DNA of 30,090 bases from Galbitalea sp036266835 (GTDB lineage: Bacteria; Actinomycetota; Actinomycetes; Actinomycetales; Microbacteriaceae). The notes beneath the pieces are model-generated. The model saw only the letters and a program-made list of their open reading frames with translations, was not told the DNA's origin and searched no databases. This document shows positions 1 to 8,480 of this stretch, one piece after another (the stretch's first letter is position 1; each line of letters starts with the position of its first letter). The position numbers were made by a program, and so were the translations under genes. Where the stretch lies: NCBI GenBank assembly GCA_036266835.1, contig DATAXD010000066.1, positions 1-30,090 on the forward strand, written 5' to 3'.

Positions 1-309
1 GAGCTCCTTGGTCCCGATCACGTCTTCTGTGGTGATCTTGAAAATGTCGCCAACGGCCAGCTCGTAGGGACCCGCCTCGAACTTCCCCAGGCGGATCTTC
101 GGGCCCTGGAGGTCGACGAGTACTGCGACGGCGCGTCCGGAATCTTCTGCGGCCTTGCGAACGTTCTTATAGACCTCTTCGTGAACCTCGTATGAGCCGT
201 GGCTCAGGTTCATGCGCGCGACGTCGACTCCTGCATCGATGATGGCGCGGAGGTTTTCATAGCTCGACGTGGCTGGGCCAAGTGTCGCGACGATTTTTGC
301 TCGTCTCAT
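1..309 (-). CDS. pyk: Pyruvate kinase, N-terminal 103 residues (cut by window edge)
   Basis: Pyruvate kinase transfers phosphate from phosphoenolpyruvate to ADP in the last step of glycolysis. Only the N-terminal 103 codons are in the window; the frame is open through base 1. The protein starts MRRAKIVATLGPA, the classic beginning of the barrel domain, followed by an ARMNLSHG motif (the substrate and ATP-binding Arg/Asn region, about residues 31-38) and VDLQGPKIRLG (about residues 66-76), where the small B domain begins. The ATG at 309 is preceded by AAGGA four bases upstream, which supports this start. It lies 64 bases after gltD on the same strand, so it could be co-transcribed or have its own promoter; I see no clear promoter. 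The identification is secure; isozyme type and the C-terminal regulatory domain cannot be judged. Confidence 0.96.
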   Translation of the reverse strand, partial: MRRAKIVATLGPATSSYENLRAIIDAGVDVARMNLSHGSYEVHEEVYKNVRKAAEDSGRAVAVLVDLQGPKIRLGKFEAGPYELAVGDIFKITTEDVIGTKEL

Positions 310-339
310 TGGATCCTTCTGTGGTGGTGGGTGGTAGGT

Positions 340-359
340 GCTCCGGCTTTGTGTGGAGC
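340..359 (-). terminator. Weak hairpin between gltD and pyk
   Basis: A 5-bp perfect stem (GCTCC/GGAGC) with a 10-base loop sits just after the gltD stop codon. No T-run follows in the direction of transcription, so this is at best a weak or factor-dependent terminator and may be chance. Confidence 0.18.
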
Positions 360-373
360 GTGAAACAAGCCCG

Positions 374-1831
374 CTAGAGGCTCAGCGCCCGATCGGCCGG
401 CCTGATCGGGAACGGCAGTTCGGTCGTCCCCTCGAGGAAGCGATCCACAGCGGATGCGGCAGCGCGACCCTCGGCGATCGCCCAGACGATGAGCGATTGG
501 CCCCGCCCGGCATCGCCGGCAACGAAGATTCCCGGCTGACTGGTCTCGTAGTGCTCATCGCGAGCTAGGTTACCCCTGTCATCGAAGGCTAATTGCGTCT
601 GCTCGGTGATGGTCCCGTCCTCCGGCCCCGTGAACCCTAGTGCGAGCAGTACGAGATCGGCGGGAATGTCACGCTCGGTACCGGCACGCGGAACGCGCCG
701 GCCGTCGAGATATTCCGTCTCGGCAAGGCGAATACCACTCACCTCACCGACTTCGTTAGAGAGGAACTCGACAGTCGAGGCGAGATACACCCGCTCGCCG
801 CCCTCCTCGTGCGCGCTCGACACCTCGAACAGGTTCGGCGTCATCGGCCACGGCTGATGAGCCGGCCGTTCATCCGGCGGCTGGATGCCGATCGCGAGGC
901 TGGTCACGGAAAGTGCGCCCTGGCGGTGGGCGGTGCCGATGCAGTCAGCACCGGTGTCTCCACCGCCAAGGACAACGACGTGCTTGCCCTGCGCGGTGAC
1001 TTGCTCAGGCACTGAATCGCCCGCTCCCGCTCGGTTCTGCTGCACGAGATATTCCATCGCGAAATGCACGCCGAGCAGGTCACGGCCGGGAACCGGCAGG
1101 TCGCGCGGCTTGAGTGCGCCGGTTGCGATCACCACGGCGTCGTATCGCGATTTCACTTCGCTCCAGCTGATGTCCACGCCGATCTCGACGCCGGCACGGA
1201 AGCGGGTGCCCTCGGCCTGCATCTGAGTGAGCCGCGACTCCAGGTGACTCTTCTCCATCTTGAAGTCCGGAATGCCGTATCGAAGCAGACCGCCGATCCG
1301 ATCATCGCGCTCGTAGACGGCAACCGTGTGTCCGGCCCGGGTGAGCTGCTGTGCGGCGGCCAGTCCCGCCGGGCCGGAACCGACGACCGCAACGGTTTTG
1401 CCGGTCAGGCGCGCCGGCGGATGCGGAGTCACCCAGCCGTTTGCGAAGGCCTGGTCGATGATCGAGACTTCGACCTGCTTGATCGTGACCGGATCCTGGC
1501 TGATACCGAGCACGCAGGACGACTCGCACGGTGCGGGGCACAGCCGCCCCGTGAACTCGGGAAAGTTGTTCGTCGCGTGGAGCCGCTCGATTGCCGCCCG
1601 ACCCTCATCGCGCCAGGTGAGATCGTTCCATTCCGGAATCAGGTTGCCGAGGGGGCATCCGTGATGGCAGAACGGGATGCCGCAGTCCATGCAGCGCCCC
1701 GCCTGCTGCTTGAGGGTGGCGGCGTCGCCCTGTTCGTAGACCTCACGCCAGTCCATGAGGCGCAATGCCACCGGGCGGCGCGGCGGCGTCTCGCGTTCCG
1801 GGACCTTCAAGAACCCTTTCGGATCAGCCAC
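374..1831 (-). CDS. gltD: Glutamate synthase (NADPH) small subunit
   Basis: GltD oxidises NADPH and passes electrons through FAD and iron-sulfur clusters to GltB for glutamate synthesis. The 485-residue protein has the N-terminal cysteine clusters C47-x2-C50-x4-C55-x3-C59 and C98-x3-C102-x3-C106, an FAD-binding GSGPAG at 151-156, and an NADPH-binding GGGDTGAD at about 289-296. The open frame continues upstream to 2056, but that extension only reads gltB out of frame. I chose GTG at 1831 because it gives the usual length and the usual beginning (ADPKGFL), and overlaps the end of gltB by 8 bases, as expected for coupled subunits. No truncation is seen. It could be confused with other FAD/NADPH oxidoreductases of the same family, but adjacency to gltB settles it. 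Confidence 0.96.
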   Translation of the reverse strand: MADPKGFLKVPERETPPRRPVALRLMDWREVYEQGDAATLKQQAGRCMDCGIPFCHHGCPLGNLIPEWNDLTWRDEGRAAIERLHATNNFPEFTGRLCPAPCESSCVLGISQDPVTIKQVEVSIIDQAFANGWVTPHPPARLTGKTVAVVGSGPAGLAAAQQLTRAGHTVAVYERDDRIGGLLRYGIPDFKMEKSHLESRLTQMQAEGTRFRAGVEIGVDISWSEVKSRYDAVVIATGALKPRDLPVPGRDLLGVHFAMEYLVQQNRAGAGDSVPEQVTAQGKHVVVLGGGDTGADCIGTAHRQGALSVTSLAIGIQPPDERPAHQPWPMTPNLFEVSSAHEEGGERVYLASTVEFLSNEVGEVSGIRLAETEYLDGRRVPRAGTERDIPADLVLLALGFTGPEDGTITEQTQLAFDDRGNLARDEHYETSQPGIFVAGDAGRGQSLIVWAIAEGRAAASAVDRFLEGTTELPFPIRPADRALSL

Positions 1832-4800
1832 CGGTGACCTCCATGATGCGTCCCCAGACGATGTCACCATCCGGATCGAGCCCTTCGTCGAGGGCCAGCT
1901 GCCTCGTCTCGAGGACCGCTGCGTAGTCTCGCGGAACCACTTTGGTGAAGCCGGCAAGCGACTCGGGCAGGTTGGCAAGCATCCGCGCAGCGACGACGGA
2001 GTCGGTTTCGGCTGCGTGCCGCTGAAGCAGATCGGTGAGGATCTCGATGTCGGCACTGCCCAGCGCCTCGAGCCGAAGTTCGCCAGTTTGGAGCGCTTCG
2101 CGGTTGACCCGCTCCCGCTTCAGACCGTTCACGTATGCGGTTCCGCCAGACATCCCGGCACCGAGGTTGTGACCGGTTTCGCCGAGAATCACGGCAAGTC
2201 CCCCGGTCATGTACTCGAGCGCGTGATCTCCCACGCCCTCGACGACAGCGGTCGCTCCCGAGTTGCGAACGAGAAAGCGCTGCCCGACCGTGCCGCGGAT
2301 GAACATGCTGCCCCGGGTCGCCCCGTAGCCGATCACATTGCCCGCGATCACGTTGTCCTCGGCCGCGAAGGTCGCGCGCGGATCGGGCCGAAGCGTGATC
2401 TCACCGCCGCACAGTCCTTTGCCGACATAGTCGTTACTGTCGCCGATGAGCCGCAGGAGGATGCCGCTCGGCATGAAGGCGCCGAGTGACTGGCCCGCGG
2501 ATCCGCGAAGAGTCACGTCGATCGTCCCCGCGGGCAGGCCGTGCTCGCCATGCCTGACCGTGATCTCGTGGCCGAGGAGCGTGCCGACGGCTCGCTCTGT
2601 GTTGCGGATCGGCAGGTCGATTGCAACGCCGCCGGTTCCGTCTAGCGCCGCACTGCTCAGTCGGATCAGCTCGTTGTCGAAGTGCGTGTGGAGCTGGTGG
2701 TCCTGGCTTCGATAGTTCCTGCGCGGCTCGTCTTCGGCGAAGTCCGGCCCGACGAGGATGGGCTCGAGGTCGAGCCCGGATGCCTTCCAGTGATTGACCG
2801 CTCGATCGACATCCAGCAGCTCCGAATGGCCCACGGCCTCCTCCAGGCTGCGGAATCCGAGCTGGGCGAGATACTCGCGCACCTCTTCGGCCAGGAATTC
2901 CATGAAATTGACGACGAACTCCGGCTTGGCGCTGAACCGCTCCCGGAGGACCGGATTCTGGGTCGCAACTCCGACCGGGCAGGTGTCGAGGTGGCAGACG
3001 CGCATCAGGATGCAGCCGGAAACCACGAGCGGCGCCGTCGCGAATCCGAATTCCTCGGCGCCGAGCAACGCGCCGACGATGACGTCGCGTCCGGTCTTGA
3101 GCTGGCCGTCGACCTGAACGACGACGCGGTCGCGCATCCCATTGAGCATCAGCGTCTGTTGGGTTTCGGCCAGACCGATCTCCCACGGAGTTCCCGCGTG
3201 CTTGAGCGAGTTCAGCGGGCTCGCGCCCGTTCCGCCGTCGTGCCCCGAAATCAGCACGACATCGGCAAGAGCTTTCGCGACCCCCGCGGCGACGGCACCG
3301 ATTCCCGCCTGACTGACCAGCTTGACGTGAACACGGGCGGCCGGGTTCGCGCGCTTGACGTCGAAGATCAGTTGCTTCAGGTCTTCGATCGAGTAGATGT
3401 CGTGGTGCGGTGGAGGCGAGATCAGCCCAACCCCCGCCGTGCCACTCCTGGTGCGAGCAATCCACGGATACACCTTGCTCGATGGCAGCTGGCCACCCTC
3501 GCCCGGCTTCGCGCCCTGAGCCATCTTCAACTGGATGTCCGTTGCACTCGTCAAGTACAGGCTCGTGACGCCGAAGCGGCCGGACGCGACCTGCTTGATC
3601 GCGCTCCGCCTTGCCGGATCGAGCAGCCGATCAACGTCTTCCCCGCCTTCGCCGGTGTTCGACTTCGCACCGATCGAGTTCATGGCAATCGCGAGCGTCT
3701 CGTGAGCCTCGCGCGAGATTGAGCCGTAGCTCATGGCCCCCGTCGAGAACCGTTTCACGATGGATGAGACCGGTTCGACCTCTTCGATCGGCACGGGCGT
3801 TCGGACGTCGTCGCGCAGGGTGAAAAGTCCCCGCAGCGTCATCAGGTTCTCCGCCTGCTGGTCGACCAGCCTCGTGTAGTCGCGGAAGATGTCGTACCTT
3901 CGCGCCCGGGTCGAGTGCTGCAGTTTGAATACCGTCTCCGGGTTGAACAGGTGAGGCGGGCCCTCCCGACGCCACTGGTATTCGCCCCCGGTCAGCAGCT
4001 CCTCGTGGCTGATCACCGTACCGTCCGCCGGATAAGCGGCCGAGTGTCGAGCCGCGTTCTCCGCAGCAATGACCTCGATCCCGATTCCGCCGAGCAGCGA
4101 CGTGGTGCCGGTGAAGTAGTGGTCGACGAATTCCTGGGAAAGCCCGATCGCCTCGAATGCCTGAGCGCCCGCATACGAACCGACGACGGAAATGCCCATC
4201 TTCGACATGATCTTGAGCACGCCCTTGCCGAGGGCCTTGATGAGGTTGCGCACGGCCTTTTCCCCGGTGATCCCGGAAATCATTCCGCTGCGCACCAACT
4301 CCTCTGCCGTCTCCATCGCGAGATAGGGGTTAATTGCCGAGGCGCCGTATCCGATGAGGAGCGCGACGTGATGGACCTCGCGGACATCGCCAGCCTCTAC
4401 GACGATGCCGATCTTCATCCGGTTTTCCGCGCGGATGAGGTGGTTGTGAACCGTCGCGAGCATGAGCAGCGACGGAATGGGTGCGTAGTCGCGATTCGAG
4501 TCGCGGTCGGACAACACGATGAACTGCGCGCCGTTCTCGATCGCGACATCCACCTCATCGCACATCTTCGCGAGGCGCTTTTCCATCGCACGCGGACCCT
4601 TGTCCACGCGATAAAGGCCGTGGATGGTCGTGGTCAGGGCGGAGCCGGGCGTCGGGTCGATGTGCTGGATCTTCGCGAGTTCGTCGTTGTCGATGACCGG
4701 AAAATCGAGAATGACTTGCTTCGCGTGCTCGGGACCGGCGGTCAGGAGGTTGCGCTCGGGGCCCAGACCGAGGCTCATCGAGGTCACGGTTTCCTCGCGG

Positions 4801-6410
4801 ATCGCATCAAGTGGCGGATTGGTCACTTGCGCGAACGCCTGCGCGAAATAGTCGAACAGCAGTCTCGGACGCTCGGAAAGCACCGCAATCGGCGTATCCG
4901 AACCCATCGCGCCCAGCGGCTCCGCTCCTGTTGTTGCCATCGGTGTGATGAGGACCCGCACCTCTTCTTCCGTATACCCGAATGTGCGCTGGCGGCGTGT
5001 AACGCTGGCCGGAGTGTGCACGATGTGCTCGCGATCGGGAAGTTGCTTGAGGTTGATGCGTCCCTCGTCGAGCCACTTCCCCCACGGCTTCGAGGAGGCA
5101 AGGAGCGACTTGATCTCGTCGTCGTCGATCAGGCAACCCGCGTCCGTGTCGACCAGGAACATCTTGCCGGGACGCAGGCGACCCTTGCGGACGATCTTCT
5201 CCGGCGCGATGTCAAGAACGCCGACCTCGCTGGCGAGAACAACCAGGTCGTCATCGGTCACGATGTAGCGGCCGGGGCGCAGACCATTGCGATCCAGCGT
5301 CGCGCCCACGAGCGATCCGTCGGTGAAAATCAGCGCGGCGGGGCCATCCCACGGCTCCATCTGCATCGAGTGGTACTCGAAGAAGCTGCGACGCACCGGA
5401 TCGATGTCGGTCTCGTTCTCCCACGCCTCCGGAACCATCATCATGATCGAGTGCGGGAGCGACCGACCCGTGAGGCTGAGCAGTTCGACGACCTCGTCGA
5501 ACGATGCGGAATCGCTGGCTCCGGGGGTCACGATTGGCAGGAGCGGACCGATGTCGCCGATCAGTTCGGACTCCAACTGCGACTGGCGGGCACGCATCCA
5601 GTTTCGGTTGCCTTCGATGGTGTTGATCTCGCCGTTGTGCGCGATCATCCTGAAGGGCTGCGCGAGCGGCCACGACGGGAAAGTATTCGTCGAATACCGT
5701 GAGTGGACGAGGGCCAGTCTGGAGGCAAAACGCTCATCCGACAGGTCGGGATAGAACGGCTCGAGCTGCAGGGTCGTGACCATCCCCTTGTAGACCAGGG
5801 TGCGGCATGACAGCGACGGAAAGTATGCGCCCAGTTCCCGCTCCGCGCGCTTGCGCAGCCGGAAGGTGAGCCGGTCGAGGGCGATGCCCCTGAGCTTCTG
5901 TGGTGTGCCGGATGCGACGAACAATTGCTCGAACACGGGCATGCTGTCGCGTGCGAGGGTTCCGATCTGGTCCGGGTTGACGGGGACCCCGCGCCAGCCG
6001 AGAACCGTCAGGTTCTCGGACTCAGCGATGGCCGCGATTCCGGCGCGCAGTGCCTCCCGCTCGGCGGTGTCGGTGGGCATAAATGCCATTCCGACCGCAT
6101 AGCTCAGGTGGTCGGGAAGATCGAAGTCCACCACTTCGCGCAGGAACGCGTCCGGGATCTGCGTGACGATGCCCGCGCCGTCTCCCGTGCCGGCATCCGA
6201 TCCAATCGCACCACGGTGCTCGAGATGGCGAAGCGCGTCAAGGGCAAGACGAATTATGTCGTGGCCGGCGGTTTTGCGCAGGGTCGCAACCATGGCCAGG
6301 CCGCAGGCATCCTTCTCGCGCGACGGGTCATAGAGACCGGCGCGAGCGGGCACTGTGCTGAAGCTTGCCCCAGGCAGTCCGGGGCTGTTCGAGCGGGGTG
6401 GCGTAGCCAT
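1824..6410 (-). CDS. gltB: Glutamate synthase (NADPH) large subunit
   Basis: GltB transfers the amide nitrogen of glutamine to 2-oxoglutarate, giving two glutamates. At 1528 residues it has normal family length. Domains in order: a class II glutaminase whose nucleophile would be C36 (in KDACGLAM), implying removal of a 35-residue propeptide; a central domain; an FMN-binding synthase barrel with SYGSISREAHETLA near residue 905 and AKSNTGEGGED shortly after; a 3Fe-4S ligand set C1133-x5-C1139-x4-C1144; and a C-terminal GXGXG beta-helix domain. The ATG at 6410 has GAGGA nine bases upstream. It is followed by gltD with an 8-base overlap. Control by nitrogen status is expected for the family, but I could not identify a specific operator. 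Several long open frames on the opposite strand here are codon-bias shadows. Confidence 0.98.
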   Translation of the reverse strand: MATPPRSNSPGLPGASFSTVPARAGLYDPSREKDACGLAMVATLRKTAGHDIIRLALDALRHLEHRGAIGSDAGTGDGAGIVTQIPDAFLREVVDFDLPDHLSYAVGMAFMPTDTAEREALRAGIAAIAESENLTVLGWRGVPVNPDQIGTLARDSMPVFEQLFVASGTPQKLRGIALDRLTFRLRKRAERELGAYFPSLSCRTLVYKGMVTTLQLEPFYPDLSDERFASRLALVHSRYSTNTFPSWPLAQPFRMIAHNGEINTIEGNRNWMRARQSQLESELIGDIGPLLPIVTPGASDSASFDEVVELLSLTGRSLPHSIMMMVPEAWENETDIDPVRRSFFEYHSMQMEPWDGPAALIFTDGSLVGATLDRNGLRPGRYIVTDDDLVVLASEVGVLDIAPEKIVRKGRLRPGKMFLVDTDAGCLIDDDEIKSLLASSKPWGKWLDEGRINLKQLPDREHIVHTPASVTRRQRTFGYTEEEVRVLITPMATTGAEPLGAMGSDTPIAVLSERPRLLFDYFAQAFAQVTNPPLDAIREETVTSMSLGLGPERNLLTAGPEHAKQVILDFPVIDNDELAKIQHIDPTPGSALTTTIHGLYRVDKGPRAMEKRLAKMCDEVDVAIENGAQFIVLSDRDSNRDYAPIPSLLMLATVHNHLIRAENRMKIGIVVEAGDVREVHHVALLIGYGASAINPYLAMETAEELVRSGMISGITGEKAVRNLIKALGKGVLKIMSKMGISVVGSYAGAQAFEAIGLSQEFVDHYFTGTTSLLGGIGIEVIAAENAARHSAAYPADGTVISHEELLTGGEYQWRREGPPHLFNPETVFKLQHSTRARRYDIFRDYTRLVDQQAENLMTLRGLFTLRDDVRTPVPIEEVEPVSSIVKRFSTGAMSYGSISREAHETLAIAMNSIGAKSNTGEGGEDVDRLLDPARRSAIKQVASGRFGVTSLYLTSATDIQLKMAQGAKPGEGGQLPSSKVYPWIARTRSGTAGVGLISPPPHHDIYSIEDLKQLIFDVKRANPAARVHVKLVSQAGIGAVAAGVAKALADVVLISGHDGGTGASPLNSLKHAGTPWEIGLAETQQTLMLNGMRDRVVVQVDGQLKTGRDVIVGALLGAEEFGFATAPLVVSGCILMRVCHLDTCPVGVATQNPVLRERFSAKPEFVVNFMEFLAEEVREYLAQLGFRSLEEAVGHSELLDVDRAVNHWKASGLDLEPILVGPDFAEDEPRRNYRSQDHQLHTHFDNELIRLSSAALDGTGGVAIDLPIRNTERAVGTLLGHEITVRHGEHGLPAGTIDVTLRGSAGQSLGAFMPSGILLRLIGDSNDYVGKGLCGGEITLRPDPRATFAAEDNVIAGNVIGYGATRGSMFIRGTVGQRFLVRNSGATAVVEGVGDHALEYMTGGLAVILGETGHNLGAGMSGGTAYVNGLKRERVNREALQTGELRLEALGSADIEILTDLLQRHAAETDSVVAARMLANLPESLAGFTKVVPRDYAAVLETRQLALDEGLDPDGDIVWGRIMEVTGG

Positions 6411-6556
6411 GCAATACCGTCCTCACGAGACGAGAGGTTTCGTATCGGGACGTCGGCGGCCCAAAGTAAGGAATGAGTGTGAGCGCACCGGGATGATTGC
6501 GGCTTTGAAGAACTTGGCGCGGCCGTGGGATTGATTCTCCCCGGCTCGAATGAACG
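6411..6556 (-). promoter_or_regulatory. Leader region of gltBD (longest intergenic gap)
   Basis: This 146-base stretch between lgt and gltB is the longest non-coding gap in the window and the most likely place for a gltBD promoter. It holds a ribosome-binding GAGGA at 6420-6424 and a possible -10 element TACTTT about 60 bases upstream of the start codon, without a convincing -35. I see no riboswitch-like fold and no strong terminator after lgt. Confidence 0.35.
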
Positions 6557-7627
6557 CTAGGCGCTGGTTCCGCTTGTGGCGGCGACGCGTTTCCGAGACG
6601 TTTCTGGTTTGCGGACGGCATCATCGTCGTCGTCGCTATCCGAATAGGTCTCGTCGGAGTCTACCTTAGACGTCTCGGGAGACCACTCACGACCCGGCCG
6701 ATAGACGCTCGGCTCAATTCCCGGGTGGCGACGTCGCTGAACGGTAAAGATCACGACGCCGAGCAGGATCGCGACCAGCGCGCCCCACACGTTGCTGCGC
6801 AACCCGAGGAACACGACACTCGGGTCGATGCGGATCGACTCGAACCACACGCGTCCGACGCCATAGAAAATGAAATACAGGCCGATCAGCCGCCCCCAGC
6901 GGAAGTGATAGTGGCGCTCGAGGAGCAACAGGACCGTCATCCCCAGCAGGTTCCAGATCATTTCATAGAGGAACGTTGGGCCGAATAGCGTGTGGGCCGG
7001 CAAGCCAATCGGATAGGCGGCGTTGCTCGACTCGATCTGCAGTCCCCACGGAAGGCTCGTCGGCTGTCCGTACAGTTCGTGATTGAAATAGTTACCGAAC
7101 CGGCCTAGCGCCTGCGCCAGCAACATCGCCGGAGCCAGGGCATCCGCGAAGCTCCAGAATCGGACGCCGGTGATCCGGCATCCGATGAAGACACCAAGAG
7201 CACCCCCGAGCAGCGACCCGAAGATCGCGATGCCGCCCTGCCAGATGTAGAACGCGGTGAGAGGATTCTGGCCGGGACCGAAGTAGTCGTTCCAGTGAGT
7301 CAGCACGTGGTAGGTGCGCGCCCCGACGATGCCGAACAGAACCGCCCAGAACGCGATATCCAGGACGATCCCGGGCTCGGCACCCCGCTGGGTCAGCCGA
7401 CGACCCGTCCACGCGACCGCGACGATGATGCCCGCCAGCAGGCACAGGGCATACGTCTTGATGTCGAGCGTGTTGGTGAGGGGCCACCAGTGAATGAACG
7501 AGTGCAACCACTCCTGCACCGGGTGCAGCCAGCCGATCGGAATGTAGATGTCGGCCCAGGCCTTTGGGGGACTCGGAATACTCGCGGGCGCGTACGTCAG
7601 CATCGAAGACGGCAGGGAAGCAAACAA
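6557..7627 (-). CDS. lgt: Prolipoprotein diacylglyceryl transferase
   Basis: Lgt is an inner-membrane enzyme that moves a diacylglyceryl group from phosphatidylglycerol to the lipobox cysteine of prolipoproteins, the first step in lipoprotein maturation. The family signature GRFGNYFNHELYG lies at residues 175-187, and GGIAIFG at 131-137 is the conserved motif of an earlier helix. About seven hydrophobic segments are visible. I chose the TTG at 7627, which has GAAAGG about 11 bases upstream; an ATG at 7603 is possible but lacks a binding site. Two oddities: an extra segment of roughly 25 residues (about 27-54, rich in W and H) before the first long membrane segment, and a charged C-terminal tail with a run of five aspartates. 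It follows trpA by 76 bases, a gap holding an iron-box-like sequence. Confidence 0.95.
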   Translation of the reverse strand: MFASLPSSMLTYAPASIPSPPKAWADIYIPIGWLHPVQEWLHSFIHWWPLTNTLDIKTYALCLLAGIIVAVAWTGRRLTQRGAEPGIVLDIAFWAVLFGIVGARTYHVLTHWNDYFGPGQNPLTAFYIWQGGIAIFGSLLGGALGVFIGCRITGVRFWSFADALAPAMLLAQALGRFGNYFNHELYGQPTSLPWGLQIESSNAAYPIGLPAHTLFGPTFLYEMIWNLLGMTVLLLLERHYHFRWGRLIGLYFIFYGVGRVWFESIRIDPSVVFLGLRSNVWGALVAILLGVVIFTVQRRRHPGIEPSVYRPGREWSPETSKVDSDETYSDSDDDDDAVRKPETSRKRVAATSGTSA

Positions 7628-7673
7628 GTTTTTCGGGGCCTTTCAGTACCGGATCCGGATGTCGTCAGGTGGA

Positions 7674-7692
7674 CTAGGTAAGCCTAACTGCC
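7674..7692. promoter_or_regulatory. DtxR/IdeR-like iron box upstream of lgt
   Basis: The top strand reads CTAGGTAAGCCTAACTGCC. Compared with the DtxR/IdeR consensus TTAGGTTAGGCTAACCTAA I count 13 of 19 matches, with the palindromic core TAGG-4-CCTA at 7675-7686. It lies 47 bases upstream of the lgt start and 11 bases past the trpA stop. Only one side of the dyad is strong beyond the core, so it is a candidate and not an established operator. Confidence 0.4.
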
Positions 7693-7703
7693 TCACGCTT
7701 GAG

Positions 7704-8480
7704 TTATTTCCCCGACTTGAGGAGAGCGGCCGCGGAAGCTACGGCATCCACTCCCCCGTCCGCCAGCGCCTTCACCAGCATCGAGCCCACGATCGCACCG
7801 TCTGCGTAGCCGAGAACCTCGCGCACCTGTTGGGGAGTCGAGATTCCGAGGCCCACGCAGGTACTCGTGGCGCCCGCCGTTCGAAGTCTCGCAACCAGGC
7901 CGCGCGCGGCGACGTCGACATCCGCGCGCGCGCCCGTGATACCCATGGTCGAAACCGCATAGACGAAGCCGCGGCTGCTAGCGACCGCCTGTTTCAGGCG
8001 CGCGTCCGTCGAGGACGGCGCCGCGAGAAAGACGCGGTCGAGCCCGGTGCGATCGGACACGGCGAGCCACTCGGCAGCCTCGTCCGGGATGAGGTCGGGG
8101 GTGATTAATCCGGCGCCACCGGCGGCGACCAGCTCATCGGCGAACGTGTCCACGCCAACCTGCAGCACCGGATTCCAGTAGGTCATCAGCAGTACTGGCG
8201 CGTCGACTCGGGCGGTGATCGCAGCGACTGCGTCGAAACCGTGGCGAAGCCGGAATCCGCCGGCGAGTGCCGCCTGCGTCGCCCTCTGGATGACGACCCC
8301 GTCCATTACGGGATCCGAGTACGGCAGCCCTAGCTCGATGACATCGACGCCGTTGTCCGCAAGCGCCACCGCGGCTTCGATGCTGGTAGCCAGGTCGGGA
8401 TAGCCGACTGGTAAATAGCCAATTAGCGCGCCCGAACCATCCTTCTTGCGACTGGCGATGACATCCGCGACACGGCTCAC
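7704..8480 (-). CDS. trpA: Tryptophan synthase alpha chain
   Basis: TrpA cleaves indole-3-glycerol phosphate to indole and glyceraldehyde 3-phosphate and channels indole to TrpB. The 258-residue TIM barrel has the catalytic pair E49 (VIELGLPYSDP) and D60 (DPVMDGVVIQ) at the same numbers as the well-studied enterobacterial enzyme. The phosphate-binding region near the end reads GLGISTPQQV followed by GAIVGS. The start is GTG at 8480, overlapping the trpB stop by four bases (GTGA), so translation is probably coupled, suiting a one-to-one complex. It is the last trp gene of the cluster; lgt follows. Confidence 0.97.
   Translation of the reverse strand: MSRVADVIASRKKDGSGALIGYLPVGYPDLATSIEAAVALADNGVDVIELGLPYSDPVMDGVVIQRATQAALAGGFRLRHGFDAVAAITARVDAPVLLMTYWNPVLQVGVDTFADELVAAGGAGLITPDLIPDEAAEWLAVSDRTGLDRVFLAAPSSTDARLKQAVASSRGFVYAVSTMGITGARADVDVAARGLVARLRTAGATSTCVGLGISTPQQVREVLGYADGAIVGSMLVKALADGGVDAVASAAALLKSGK

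Noticed and set aside
1832..2056. An N-terminal extension of gltD (75 additional residues)
   Set aside because: It reads gltB out of frame, is basic and low in complexity, and is absent from normal GltD proteins; the GTG at 1831 gives the standard protein.
2434..3465. A 343-codon minus-strand frame inside gltB
   Set aside because: It is a second frame of the same strand within an intact gltB, rich in arginine and proline with no domain; it does not indicate a frameshift because gltB is continuous.
3915..5702. A 595-codon open frame on the plus strand opposite gltB
   Set aside because: It lies wholly inside gltB on the other strand, has arginine-, histidine- and aspartate-rich low-information composition typical of antisense frames in GC-rich genes, and matches no family I recognise.
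7640..7665. The CCGGATCCGG palindrome in the lgt leader as an operator
   Set aside because: A single short GC-rich palindrome containing a common restriction-type hexamer is expected by chance; no second copy or known regulator matches it.
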